Positions 1-6,269 of a DNA stretch of 6,441 nt are shown here, piece by piece (position 1 is the first letter of the stretch; each line of letters begins with the position of its first letter). The position numbers and the translations under genes were made by a program. Source of the DNA: Cellvibrionales bacterium UBA1963 (GTDB taxonomy: Bacteria; Pseudomonadota; Gammaproteobacteria; Pseudomonadales; UBA7434); contig DDED01000075.1 in NCBI GenBank assembly GCA_002336035.1, forward strand, positions 1-6,441, written 5' to 3'. The notes under the pieces were generated by a model, which was not told the origin of the DNA, made no database searches, and worked only from the letters and a program-made list of their open reading frames with translations.

Positions 1-2553
1 CGAGCATTTAGTGATGGCAATGATATTCAGCAATTAATTCATGCTCGCTCAACGATGATTGATTGCTTGCTTCAGCATTGCTGGTCGCAAGCTGACTGGG
101 GTGACAGTGACATTTGTTTAGTGGCTGTAGGTGGTTATGGTCGTGGCGAGTTACATCCGCAGTCTGATGTTGATTTGTTGATTGTCTTAGCGCAGGCCGC
201 CTCGCCAGCCATAGCTGAAAATATCAGTTTTTTAGTTACTTATCTTTGGGACTGTGGTTTAGATTTAGGTCACAGCGTGAGAACACTTAAAGAATGCGTT
301 AGTTACGCTCGGCAGGACATCACGATATTGACGAATATGCTTGAGTCGCGACCGATTGCGGGCGCCTCATCGTTATTTAAAGAGCTTAAACAGTTGACTA
401 ATGTTGATCAAATGTGGAGTTCAAGCGAATTCTTTTTAGCTAAATGGCAAGAGCAACGTGATCGACACAAAAATACTGACGATACTGATTATAACTTAGA
501 GCCGAATATCAAAACCTCGCCAGGAGGTCTACGTGATATCCAAAATATTATTTGGATTGCTAAACGTCATTTGGGCGAGGGTGACATCGCGCAGTTAACC
601 AATAAAGGATTTTTAACTGAGATTGAAGCGATTAATTTTGTGGAGGGCATGCGGTTTCTGTGGAAGGTGCGTTATGCCCTCCATATGCTGGCTAATCGGC
701 ATGAAGATCGTTTGCTCTTTGACTATCAAGTAAAAGTTGCTGAGTTTTTTGATTTCATTGATGATGACGCCAATCTTGCTGTTGAAAAGTTTATGCATGA
801 GTATTATCGTCGGGTGCTTTTGCTTGCCGAACTGAACGAGGTTTTGATTCAAAACTTTGATCAAGAGCGTGTTTTAACGACAAAAAAAGAAGAGTATATT
901 GTACTCAATGAACGCTTCTGCGTTCGTAATGGTTATATCGATGTGGTTGACGAACAGGTTTTTGTTGACCAGCTTTGGGCGCTTATCGAAATCTTTGCGT
1001 TAATGGCAGAGAACACGTATATACGCGGTGTCCGAGCCACTACTATGCGCTTAATGCGAACCTATCGCGAGCGTATTGATGATGATTTTCGCACTAACCC
1101 TAAAGTTAATGCCCTCTTTATGCGGTTGATTTGCTCAAAAAGTGACGTGCCTCTTCAGATTAAACGAATGCGCCGACACGGTATTTTAAGCAAGTATTTA
1201 CCGGCTTTTGGAGACATTATCGGGAAAATGCAATACGATTTATTTCATATATATACGGTTGATATACATACCTTAGAAGTGGTGCAGAATGTTTATCGTT
1301 TTGCTCACCAAGCATCTGAATTTGATTATATTTTGGCAGCGAAAATCATTAATGGCCAGTTAAAAATTGAATTGCTGTACTTGGCTGCATTGTTTCATGA
1401 CATTGCCAAGGGGCGGGGAGGGAGTCACTCTGAACTTGGTGCGGTAGATGCGAGGGCGTTCTGCCTTAGTCATGGCGTTAATGAACGAGACACTAATTTA
1501 ATAGCTTGGCTGGTTAAAAGTCATTTGTTGATGTCGACCGTTTCTCAAAAACAAGATTTATTTGATCCCGATGTTATCCGTGACTTTGCTATTACCATGG
1601 GCAGTAGAGCTAGGCTTGACTATTTATATGTGTTAACAGTTGCTGATATCAATGGCACTAACCCTGAACTTTGGAATGCTTGGCGTTCATCGTTATTACG
1701 ACAGCTCTACAGTGCAGCGACGAGAGCTTTACGGCGCGGGCTGGAAAATCCAGTGGATAAAGCGGAGTTAATTGTCGAAAAGAAACAGACCGCAATGACG
1801 CAATTATTGGCTTTAGGTGTTAATAAGGCGTCGGTAATTGACCAGTGGTCGTATCGCGTTGATGAGTATTTTTTGCGCGAATCGATCGATGATTTGATTT
1901 TTCACGCTCAGCGTATTGTCGCACATGGTCAAAGCGATGAGTCACTGGTCATTGTTAAGCCGTCGTCGATAGTTAACGAAGCCGCAGTGACTCAAGTGAC
2001 TATTTATTCAAAATTAATTGAGAATCGGTTTTCATTTATTACCCTAGCACTTGAACAACTCAATTTAAATATTTATGACGCTCGATTATTAATTGCTGGG
2101 GGTGGCTATGTGCTGGATACGTTTTATGTTATGGATGCTGACGATGAACCCATTACTGATGACTCGCCGCGCACTGCCGCTATTAGAAAAAAGTTAATGC
2201 AAGTGCTTAGTCAACCCAACGAGCGATGGCTCGCCACCGATCGACGGGCAAGTCGTCGAATGAAAAGCTTTGATTGGCCGTGCCAGACAGTGTTTTCTAA
2301 CGATTCAGCTCCGGGTTTAAGTGTTCTTGAAGTGATTGCTCCTGATCGACCCGGCCTGTTAACTATTATTGGGCAGGTATTTTTTCGGCATAAGCTCCGT
2401 TTACACAATGCTAAAATATCAACTTTGGGCGAGCGAGTTGAAGATGTTTTTTTTATCACGGATAGAAATGATCAAATGATCGTTGATACTGATCACATTG
2501 CTATGATTGAAGCTGACCTTAAAACTGAACTTGATGAACACAGACAACAGTGA
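1..2553 (+). CDS. glnD: Bifunctional [protein-PII] uridylyltransferase / uridylyl-removing enzyme GlnD (5' end outside window)
   Basis: GlnD is the cytoplasmic glutamine sensor that uridylylates PII proteins (GlnB/GlnK) when glutamine is low and removes UMP when it is high, setting nitrogen-regulation output. Seen: the frame is open from base 1, and residues before the ATG at 55 already resemble GlnD (a Leu-Ile-His-Ala-Arg stretch), so the true start lies upstream. 850 residues are visible against about 880-900 for the family. Counting from base 1, the nucleotidyltransferase motif GGYGRGEL is at ~44-51 with the metal-binding pair D56/D58. The conserved PNIK..PGGLRDIQN segment follows at ~170. 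The HD hydrolase motif HDIAKGRGGSHSELG is at 466-480. Two C-terminal ACT domains lie at ~665-720 and ~773-850, the second holding APDRPGLL. All catalytic motifs look intact, so the gene is probably functional. It ends 3 bases before dapC, suggesting cotranscription. Confidence 0.96.
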   Translation, partial: RAFSDGNDIQQLIHARSTMIDCLLQHCWSQADWGDSDICLVAVGGYGRGELHPQSDVDLLIVLAQAASPAIAENISFLVTYLWDCGLDLGHSVRTLKECVSYARQDITILTNMLESRPIAGASSLFKELKQLTNVDQMWSSSEFFLAKWQEQRDRHKNTDDTDYNLEPNIKTSPGGLRDIQNIIWIAKRHLGEGDIAQLTNKGFLTEIEAINFVEGMRFLWKVRYALHMLANRHEDRLLFDYQVKVAEFFDFIDDDANLAVEKFMHEYYRRVLLLAELNEVLIQNFDQERVLTTKKEEYIVLNERFCVRNGYIDVVDEQVFVDQLWALIEIFALMAENTYIRGVRATTMRLMRTYRERIDDDFRTNPKVNALFMRLICSKSDVPLQIKRMRRHGILSKYLPAFGDIIGKMQYDLFHIYTVDIHTLEVVQNVYRFAHQASEFDYILAAKIINGQLKIELLYLAALFHDIAKGRGGSHSELGAVDARAFCLSHGVNERDTNLIAWLVKSHLLMSTVSQKQDLFDPDVIRDFAITMGSRARLDYLYVLTVADINGTNPELWNAWRSSLLRQLYSAATRALRRGLENPVDKAELIVEKKQTAMTQLLALGVNKASVIDQWSYRVDEYFLRESIDDLIFHAQRIVAHGQSDESLVIVKPSSIVNEAAVTQVTIYSKLIENRFSFITLALEQLNLNIYDARLLIAGGGYVLDTFYVMDADDEPITDDSPRTAAIRKKLMQVLSQPNERWLATDRRASRRMKSFDWPCQTVFSNDSAPGLSVLEVIAPDRPGLLTIIGQVFFRHKLRLHNAKISTLGERVEDVFFITDRNDQMIVDTDHIAMIEADLKTELDEHRQQ

Positions 2554-2556
2554 TTT

Positions 2557-3762
2557 ATGAACCCACAACTTGAACGTCTTCACGATTATCCATTTACGAA
2601 ATTGGCGCATTTATTGGATCAAGTGCCTCTGGCATCGTCGTTGTCGCCTATTGCCTTAACCATAGGTGAGCCTCAGCATCCTGCGCCTCAGGTTGCGGTT
2701 GACGCATTGCAGCGGGAATTAGCGCATCTTAATCAGTACCCGTCTACGCAGGGCAGTACCGCGTTGCGGGAAACGATTGCCGATTGGCTTTGTCAACGCT
2801 ATGACCTGGTTGCTGCAACGATTGATCCAGCCACCATGGTGTTGCCGGTCGTCGGTAGCCGCGAGGCGCTGTTTGCTATCGCTCAAACGGTCGTAGACAT
2901 TTCTGAAAAAGATTGTCAGCCGTTAGTGATTATTCCCTCGCCTTTTTATCAGATATACGAAGGTGCAGCTATTATGGCCGGTGCTGAACCGCTGTATTTA
3001 CCTTGCAGTAAAGCAACCGGTTTTTTACCCGACCTTGATGCGATCACCGAAGAACAGTGGCGCCGTTGCCAATTGATTTATATCTGTAATCCCTCTAATC
3101 CGACCGGTGTCGTCCCACCGCTATCATTTTATCAGCGGTTGATATCGCTCGCCGATACGTATGACTTCATCATTGCCAGTGACGAATGCTATTCAGAAAT
3201 TTACTTTGATGAAGCCCAACCGCCGTTAGGTTTGCTAGCGGTTTGCCGGCAACTAGGCCGCGATGATTATGGCCGCTGTTTGGTGTTTAACAGCCTCTCT
3301 AAGCGCTCGAACTTGGCGGGTATGCGTTCAGGGTTTGTCGCGGGTTGTCCGTTTATTATTCATAATTTTCTCCGCTACCGCACTTATCATGGCTCGGCCA
3401 TGCCAAATCATCATCAAGCAGCGAGTATTGTGGCTTGGGGTGATGAAGCACACGTGGTGCAGAATCGCCGACTTTACCGTGAAAAAATGCTTCAAGTTGT
3501 CCCTTTATTACAAACAATCGGTGAGGTGGTCATTCCTCAGGCGGGGTTCTGCTTATGGCTAAAAACCTCGATCGACGATGAGCTTTTGGTTCAGTCTGCC
3601 TACCAGCACTTTAATCTCAAATTACTGCCAGGGCAGTACCTGGCCCGAACGGTTGAGGGAGAAAATCCTGGCTCATGCTTCATTCGCATCGCGTTGGTGC
3701 AATCCGTTGAGGTCTGTGTTGAGGGCGCCCAAAGATTAGTGGCTGCTGTCGAAGCGTGGTGA
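2557..3762 (+). CDS. dapC: N-succinyl-L,L-diaminopimelate aminotransferase DapC (PLP, class I/II fold)
   Basis: Likely converts N-succinyl-2-amino-6-ketopimelate to N-succinyl-L,L-diaminopimelate with glutamate as amino donor, in the succinylase branch of lysine and peptidoglycan precursor synthesis. It is 401 aa, normal for the family. The N-terminus MNPQLERLHDYPFTKL matches typical DapC starts, which supports ATG 2557. Visible fold-type I motifs are GEPQHPAP (37-44), the NPSNPTG loop (178-184), the PLP-ring aspartate D209 in SDECYSE, the Schiff-base lysine K249 in NSLSKRSN, and the substrate-carboxylate arginine R377 in FIRIAL. The SLSKRSNLAGMRSGF stretch is characteristic of the DapC/DapL-like subgroup. 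It starts 3 bases after the glnD stop with only a weak purine stretch upstream, so translational coupling to glnD is plausible. A glnD-dapC neighbourhood is common in gammaproteobacteria and supports DapC over another class I aminotransferase, though sequence alone cannot fix the substrate. Confidence 0.9.
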   Translation: MNPQLERLHDYPFTKLAHLLDQVPLASSLSPIALTIGEPQHPAPQVAVDALQRELAHLNQYPSTQGSTALRETIADWLCQRYDLVAATIDPATMVLPVVGSREALFAIAQTVVDISEKDCQPLVIIPSPFYQIYEGAAIMAGAEPLYLPCSKATGFLPDLDAITEEQWRRCQLIYICNPSNPTGVVPPLSFYQRLISLADTYDFIIASDECYSEIYFDEAQPPLGLLAVCRQLGRDDYGRCLVFNSLSKRSNLAGMRSGFVAGCPFIIHNFLRYRTYHGSAMPNHHQAASIVAWGDEAHVVQNRRLYREKMLQVVPLLQTIGEVVIPQAGFCLWLKTSIDDELLVQSAYQHFNLKLLPGQYLARTVEGENPGSCFIRIALVQSVEVCVEGAQRLVAAVEAW

Positions 3763-3825
3763 GTAAAAACGTAAAGTGGCACTCTTATATATTGGGTAAA
3801 TGCCCATGACAGGTTCAATTTAGTA

Positions 3826-3856
3826 TTAATTTAGTGTAGGGTTGCGATCTTATAAG
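3826..3856 (+). promoter_or_regulatory. Weak candidate sigma-70 promoter for lysC in the dapC-lysC gap
   Basis: The 152-base gap 3763-3914 has no ORF of note. The best -10-like hexamer is TATAAG (3851-3856). The only upstream -35-like match, TTAATT (3826-3831), is poor and the spacing of 19 is long. I see no convincing terminator after dapC, only short hairpins (TGGG 3793-3796 with CCCA 3803-3806; GCCT 3862-3865 with AGGC 3870-3873). lysC could therefore be partly read through from dapC. Confidence 0.22.
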
Positions 3857-3914
3857 GGTATGCCTTTTTAGGCGCCCATATCATTACTCTGAGTATGGTT
3901 GTTCAAGAACGAAT

Positions 3915-5141
3915 ATGGCTTTAATTGTACAAAAATACGGCGGCACTTCTGTCGGAACGGTTGAGCGGATCAACGCCGTGGCTGACAGGGTTAAACGCTA
4001 CGTTGACCAAGGCGATCAAGTCGTCGTGGTGGTCTCGGCTATGAGTGGAGAAACGAATCGTCTCTTGAGCCTGGCAGCGGAAATTAGTAGCGAGCCATCT
4101 AATCGCGAGATGGATGTTTTGTTATCGACGGGCGAGCAAGTCACTATCGCTATGCTGAGCCTGGCTTTGGACGCTAAGCAGGTGCCTGCAAAGTCTTACC
4201 TCGGCTCTCAAGTTAAAATAGTTACAGATGATGCGCATTCGAAGGCGCGGATCAAAGCAATCGACAGTGAAGCCATTGTTGCTGATCTTGCTTCAGGCAA
4301 GGTTGCAGTTGTTGCTGGTTTTCAAGGAGTGGATGAAAAAGGTAATATCACGACGTTAGGCCGTGGGGGTTCAGACACAACGGCAGTGGCTATTGCCGCA
4401 GCATTGAACGCAGACGAATGCCAAATCTATACCGATGTTGATGGAGTGTATACCACCGACCCACGCGTAGTTGATGGCGCACGACGCCTCGATTCTATCA
4501 CCTTTGAAGAAATGCTTGAGATGGCCAGTTTAGGTTCAAAAGTATTGCAAATTCGTGCTGTTGAATTTGCCGGTAAATACCAAGTCCCTTTGAGGGTCTT
4601 ATCCAGTTTTGAAGAGGGAGAGGGAACATTGATTTCAATCGAAAAAAATGCCGACATGGAAGCGCCATTAGTTTCTGGCATTGCGTTTAATCGAGATGAA
4701 GCGCGGCTCGTTGTTCGCGGGGTCCCTGACACACCAGGTGTTGCTTATAAAGTCATTGGCCCGGTAAGTGAGGCCAATGTTGAAGTCGACGTTATCGTAC
4801 AAAACGTGGCGGCAGACGGCACCACTGACTTGACGTTTACGGTGCATAGAAATGATATAAACAAAGCCCGAGCGGTCACTGAATTAGTTGCTGGCGAATT
4901 AAATGCTCGCCATGTCGCAGTTGATGAGAATATTTGTAAAGTTTCGTTAGTGGGTGTGGGTATGCGCTCGCATGCAGGCATAGCCAGTCAAATGTTTAAA
5001 ACACTTGCTGATGTGGGTATTAATATAGAGTTAATTACCACTTCTGAGATAAAGATATCGGTAGTCATCGAGGAGAAATTTATGGAGTTGGCCGTCAGGT
5101 CACTGCATACGGCTTTCGGCTTGGATGCCGAAGCTCAATAA
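3915..5141 (+). CDS. lysC: Aspartate kinase LysC (single-function, two ACT domains)
   Basis: Phosphorylates L-aspartate to 4-phospho-L-aspartate with ATP, the first step toward lysine/DAP, threonine and methionine. It is 408 aa, the size of the Pseudomonas/Bacillus-type monofunctional kinase and shorter than E. coli LysC or the ThrA/MetL fusions. Seen: the nucleotide-binding start KYGGTS (7-12), SAMSGETN (41-48), STGEQ (71-75), TLGRGGSDTTA (147-157) and YTDVDGVYTTDPR (172-184). A regulatory tail follows with ACT1 (~265-335, GVPDTPGVAYKV) and ACT2 (~345-408, VGVGMRSHAGIA and TTSEIKISVVI). The latter is the conserved effector-binding region, so feedback by lysine, often together with threonine, is expected from the family. 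The start at 3915 gives the canonical MALIVQKYGGTS terminus, and the ATG at 3895 is out of frame. Family members often also make a separate beta subunit from an internal start, and a candidate site is listed. csrA follows, as in many relatives. Confidence 0.96.
   Translation: MALIVQKYGGTSVGTVERINAVADRVKRYVDQGDQVVVVVSAMSGETNRLLSLAAEISSEPSNREMDVLLSTGEQVTIAMLSLALDAKQVPAKSYLGSQVKIVTDDAHSKARIKAIDSEAIVADLASGKVAVVAGFQGVDEKGNITTLGRGGSDTTAVAIAAALNADECQIYTDVDGVYTTDPRVVDGARRLDSITFEEMLEMASLGSKVLQIRAVEFAGKYQVPLRVLSSFEEGEGTLISIEKNADMEAPLVSGIAFNRDEARLVVRGVPDTPGVAYKVIGPVSEANVEVDVIVQNVAADGTTDLTFTVHRNDINKARAVTELVAGELNARHVAVDENICKVSLVGVGMRSHAGIASQMFKTLADVGINIELITTSEIKISVVIEEKFMELAVRSLHTAFGLDAEAQ
4614..4631 (+). 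promoter_or_regulatory. Candidate internal ribosome binding site and TTG start for a LysC beta subunit
   Basis: A strongly purine-rich, Shine-Dalgarno-like stretch, GAGGGAGAGGGA (4614-4625), lies just upstream of an in-frame TTG at 4629, codon 239. Initiation there would give a 170-aa protein containing both ACT domains. That closely matches the beta subunits known from Bacillus subtilis aspartokinase II and Corynebacterium glutamicum LysC, both about 165-172 aa. The stretch also simply encodes Glu-Glu-Gly-Glu-Gly, so it could be coincidence. The next in-frame ATG (codon 248) is too far away for this site. Confidence 0.4.
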
Positions 5142-5158
5142 AATATTTCATAGCAAGA

Positions 5159-5174
5159 GAATTCAATTGAATTC
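5159..5174. repeat. Perfect 16-bp AT-rich palindrome downstream of lysC
   Basis: GAATTCAATTGAATTC reads identically on both strands and begins 17 bases after the lysC stop codon. It could be a dimeric regulator site, or a small 6-bp stem with a 4-base loop. No T tract follows, so it does not look like an intrinsic terminator. Its role is unknown. Confidence 0.5.
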
Positions 5175-5207
5175 AGTATGAAAGTCTACACGCACATTCT
5201 GTCACAG

Positions 5208-5405
5208 GGATAGGTAACCATTTACTTTTTCACCTAGGATTGGGTTTAATTGTAAAAATTAAAAGCTAAGTGACAATGTGTTTGCAAGTTTGGATAATTT
5301 TCAATAGAAAAGTGTCTGATGACTTCTGCAGTGGTTGCCATAATTTCATGGATGTTAGCCTTAGGCTCCGGCGCCTGCGCCAAAAGCCAGCAGACCATCA
5401 GGGGA
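5208..5405 (+). promoter_or_regulatory. csrA leader with repeated GGA motifs; possible CsrA autoregulation
   Basis: The region upstream of csrA contains GGA at 5208-5210, 5237-5239, 5292-5294, 5350-5352 and 5403-5405. The last overlaps the Shine-Dalgarno sequence. CsrA recognises GGA in short hairpins, and E. coli csrA represses its own translation through leader sites that include the ribosome binding site. Only motifs at or after the transcription start could act in RNA; if the proposed promoter is right, these are the last three. Autoregulation is inferred from motif placement. Confidence 0.35.
5221..5250 (+). promoter_or_regulatory. Candidate sigma-70 promoter for csrA
   Basis: TTTACT (5221-5226) and TTTAAT (5245-5250) are separated by 18 bases and match the -35 and -10 consensus at 4/6 and 5/6 positions. 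They lie about 160 bases before the csrA start, so a transcript would carry a long leader. csrA genes often have several promoters, and others may exist. Confidence 0.35.
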
Positions 5406-5410
5406 TGAAA
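5400..5410 (+). promoter_or_regulatory. csrA ribosome binding site, deciding the start at 5411
   Basis: AGGGG (5400-5404) sits 6 bases before ATG 5411, good Shine-Dalgarno spacing. The in-frame ATG at 5405 directly abuts the purine run and would be badly placed. Starting at 5411 gives the canonical MLILTRR terminus. Confidence 0.75.
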
Positions 5411-5614
5411 ATGCTGATATTAACTCGCCGTATTGGTGAGACCTTAATGATTGGTGACGACGTCACAGTTACCGTTTTGGGTGTGAAAGGAAATCAAGTA
5501 AGGTTGGGGGTTAACGCACCCAAAGAGGTTGCCGTTCACAGAGAAGAAATTTACGATAAGATTCATCAAGAGGGCGGTGACGATCGCACCCGTTTGGATC
5601 AAGTTGATGAATAA
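5411..5614 (+). CDS. csrA: Carbon storage regulator CsrA (RsmA), RNA-binding global regulator
   Basis: CsrA is a small homodimeric cytoplasmic protein that binds GGA-containing hairpins in mRNA leaders and changes translation and stability, controlling carbon flux, motility and biofilm traits in gammaproteobacteria. The 67-aa protein has normal length and near-canonical sequence. It opens MLILTRRIGETLMIGDD, then VTVLGVKGNQVRLGVNAPKEVAVHREEIY. Key RNA-contact residues L4 and R44 are present. The C-terminal tail (51-67) is acidic and variable, as usual for the family. The open frame extends back to 5270, but that extension has no family similarity and the ribosome binding site supports 5411. 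It lies 269 bases after lysC, long enough to have its own promoter. Expression is probably self-limited, judging from GGA motifs in the leader. Confidence 0.96.
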   Translation: MLILTRRIGETLMIGDDVTVTVLGVKGNQVRLGVNAPKEVAVHREEIYDKIHQEGGDDRTRLDQVDE

Positions 5615-5669
5615 AGTTGACACTTAGTACCGGGTGATATTGAGACATAATTAATAAAAAATGGTGTTT

Positions 5670-5772
5670 GTGGGCTAACTTCCGCCTACTATTAGGCAAT
5701 CATTGAAACTTGTGTTTTGACGCTGCTCAGTGAGACGCCACTGAGCAGCAATTCAAGCCCACTATTTTTTTT
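5670..5772 (+). terminator. Multi-stem structure ending in eight T residues after csrA: terminator, possibly a 3'-UTR-derived small RNA
   Basis: GTGGGCT (5670-5676) is perfectly complementary to AGCCCAC (5756-5762), and two bases later there is a run of eight T (5765-5772). That is the layout of a Rho-independent terminator closed by a long-range GC-rich stem. Inside the closing stem are a short hairpin (GCCT 5684-5687 with AGGC 5694-5697) and a perfect 11-bp hairpin (5722-5749). The whole could fold as a three-way junction of about 100 nt. It starts 56 bases after the csrA stop, so ending the csrA transcript is the simplest role. A stable fold plus a long U tail is also typical of Hfq-bound small RNAs released from mRNA 3' ends. 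I see no good promoter of its own. Confidence 0.5.
5722..5749. repeat. Perfect 11-bp inverted repeat with 6-base loop
   Basis: GCTGCTCAGTG (5722-5732) and CACTGAGCAGC (5739-5749) are exact reverse complements around AGACGC. The T tract begins 15 bases later, so this hairpin alone is not a classical terminator. It forms the main internal stem of the larger csrA 3' structure. Confidence 0.8.
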
Positions 5773-5845
5773 AAATGATTATTATTAGCTTTTATTTTTG
5801 CGACAACGACTTGTTAATGCCATCCAATTATTTTGTTACCTGCCA

Positions 5846-5869
5846 TGCATTAATGCAGACCTTCGGGTT
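5846..5869. repeat. 12-bp palindrome followed by a UUCG-type mini-hairpin
   Basis: TGCATTAATGCA (5846-5857) is a perfect palindrome. Immediately after, GACC-TTCG-GGTT (5858-5869) can form a 4-bp stem capped by a stable C(UUCG)G tetraloop, with a G-U pair at the base. Function unknown; the tetraloop hints at structure in RNA form. Confidence 0.35.
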
Positions 5870-5889
5870 ATTCAGTTCTAACATTAGCT

Positions 5890-5945
5890 ATCAACTCATC
5901 CCTTGGTGCCTTTACCTCCGTTGCGCGGATCGGACGTGAGTTGAT
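5890..5945. repeat. 9-bp inverted repeat enclosing a nested hairpin
   Basis: ATCAACTCA (5890-5898) and TGAGTTGAT (5937-5945) are exact reverse complements 38 bases apart. The interior can form TCCG (5917-5920) with CGGA (5926-5929) and a weaker GGT/ACC stem just before it. No T tract follows on either strand, so it is not a standard terminator. It could be a structured RNA, a binding site, or the end of a lost element. Confidence 0.4.
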
Positions 5946-5974
5946 CTGTCGACGAGTGCTCAAGCCAAGAATTT

Positions 5975-5991
5975 TTGTATTTTAGATACAA
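5975..5991. repeat. AT-rich 6-bp inverted repeat
   Basis: TTGTAT (5975-5980) and ATACAA (5986-5991) flank TTTAG. A small, weak hairpin or protein site; could be chance in AT-rich DNA. Confidence 0.25.
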
Positions 5992-6072
5992 GATTCATCG
6001 GTGGTACATCCAACACGGGTCAATGCCCTTCATTCGAATGGTTACGCAATTAAAGATGGCACATGATTTCAG

Positions 6073-6269
6073 TTAAAACCATGTTCGAACCCCCAGTACC
6101 CAAGAGTGGCTATCAATTTTTGCCCTATGAGTACTCGCAAATTTTGCTGTATGACAAAAATCTTTCCCCATGTAACGCCAATATAAGGTGCAAATTCGCG
6201 ATGAATTTCATAACGAAGCCTCAGGCCTGCATGAAGGTTAGACCAACCAGCGCCTAAGCCAGAGGCCAT
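6073..6269 (-). pseudogene. copB: C-terminal remnant of copper-resistance outer-membrane protein CopB, 5' deleted and frameshifted
   Basis: CopB is an outer-membrane protein encoded after copA in periplasmic copper-resistance operons. Only about the last 65 codons remain. From 6269 down to 6168 the frame gives SGLGAGWSNLHAGLRLRYEI, then HREFAPYIGVTW, matching the highly conserved CopB C-terminus. After the Trp codon (6168-6170) the similarity moves to another frame, giving KDFCHTAKFAS and ending in SWVLGVRTWF plus a TAA at 6073-6075. That is the expected beta-barrel ending with a terminal aromatic residue. The 95 bases from 6073 to 6167 are one short of 32 codons, so a single lost base near 6160-6167 explains the shift. 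The left part of copB is missing, with CopA sequence joined directly upstream. Non-functional. Confidence 0.85.

Larger units (their letters stand above)
5773..6072. other. Non-coding stretch with no supported gene
   Basis: No ORF here has a ribosome binding site or recognisable protein family on either strand. It lies between csrA (+) and the copper-resistance remnant (-), which point toward each other. Contents are several inverted repeats listed separately. Given the decayed genes next door, part may be scar sequence from an earlier insertion or deletion, but no insertion-sequence ends or transposase fragments are visible. Confidence 0.5.

Noticed and set aside
3763..3914. Lysine riboswitch upstream of lysC
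   Set aside because: The gap is only 152 bases and lacks the multi-helix architecture; monofunctional two-ACT LysC enzymes of this type are usually controlled by feedback inhibition.
5270..5410. Longer csrA with a 47-residue N-terminal extension
   Set aside because: The extension resembles no CsrA sequence, while a well-placed Shine-Dalgarno and canonical MLILTRR support 5411.
5617..5651. Consensus-like TTGACA (5617-5622) after csrA with CATAAT (5646-5651), as a promoter for the downstream structured element
   Set aside because: The spacing is 23 bases, too long for sigma-70, and hexamers at 16-18 bases are poor. It also overlaps the csrA end, so chance is likely.
5670..5762. A tRNA-like 7-bp acceptor stem about 93 nt long, where relatives often have a tRNA-Ser after csrA
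   Set aside because: No T-arm of the right size, no anticodon arm, no D-loop consensus and no CCA. The TTCAA is too close to the 3' end.
5775..5939. 54-codon ORF on the + strand starting at ATG 5775
   Set aside because: No ribosome binding site (it follows a T run), no recognisable family, and it crosses the inverted repeats.
5981..6072. Further cop-operon gene fragment downstream of copB on the - strand
   Set aside because: Translating all three frames by eye gave no similarity to CopC, CopD or other copper proteins, and stops are frequent.
6063..6257. 64-codon ORF on the + strand
   Set aside because: It is antisense to the CopB remnant, whose family similarity on the - strand explains this sequence.
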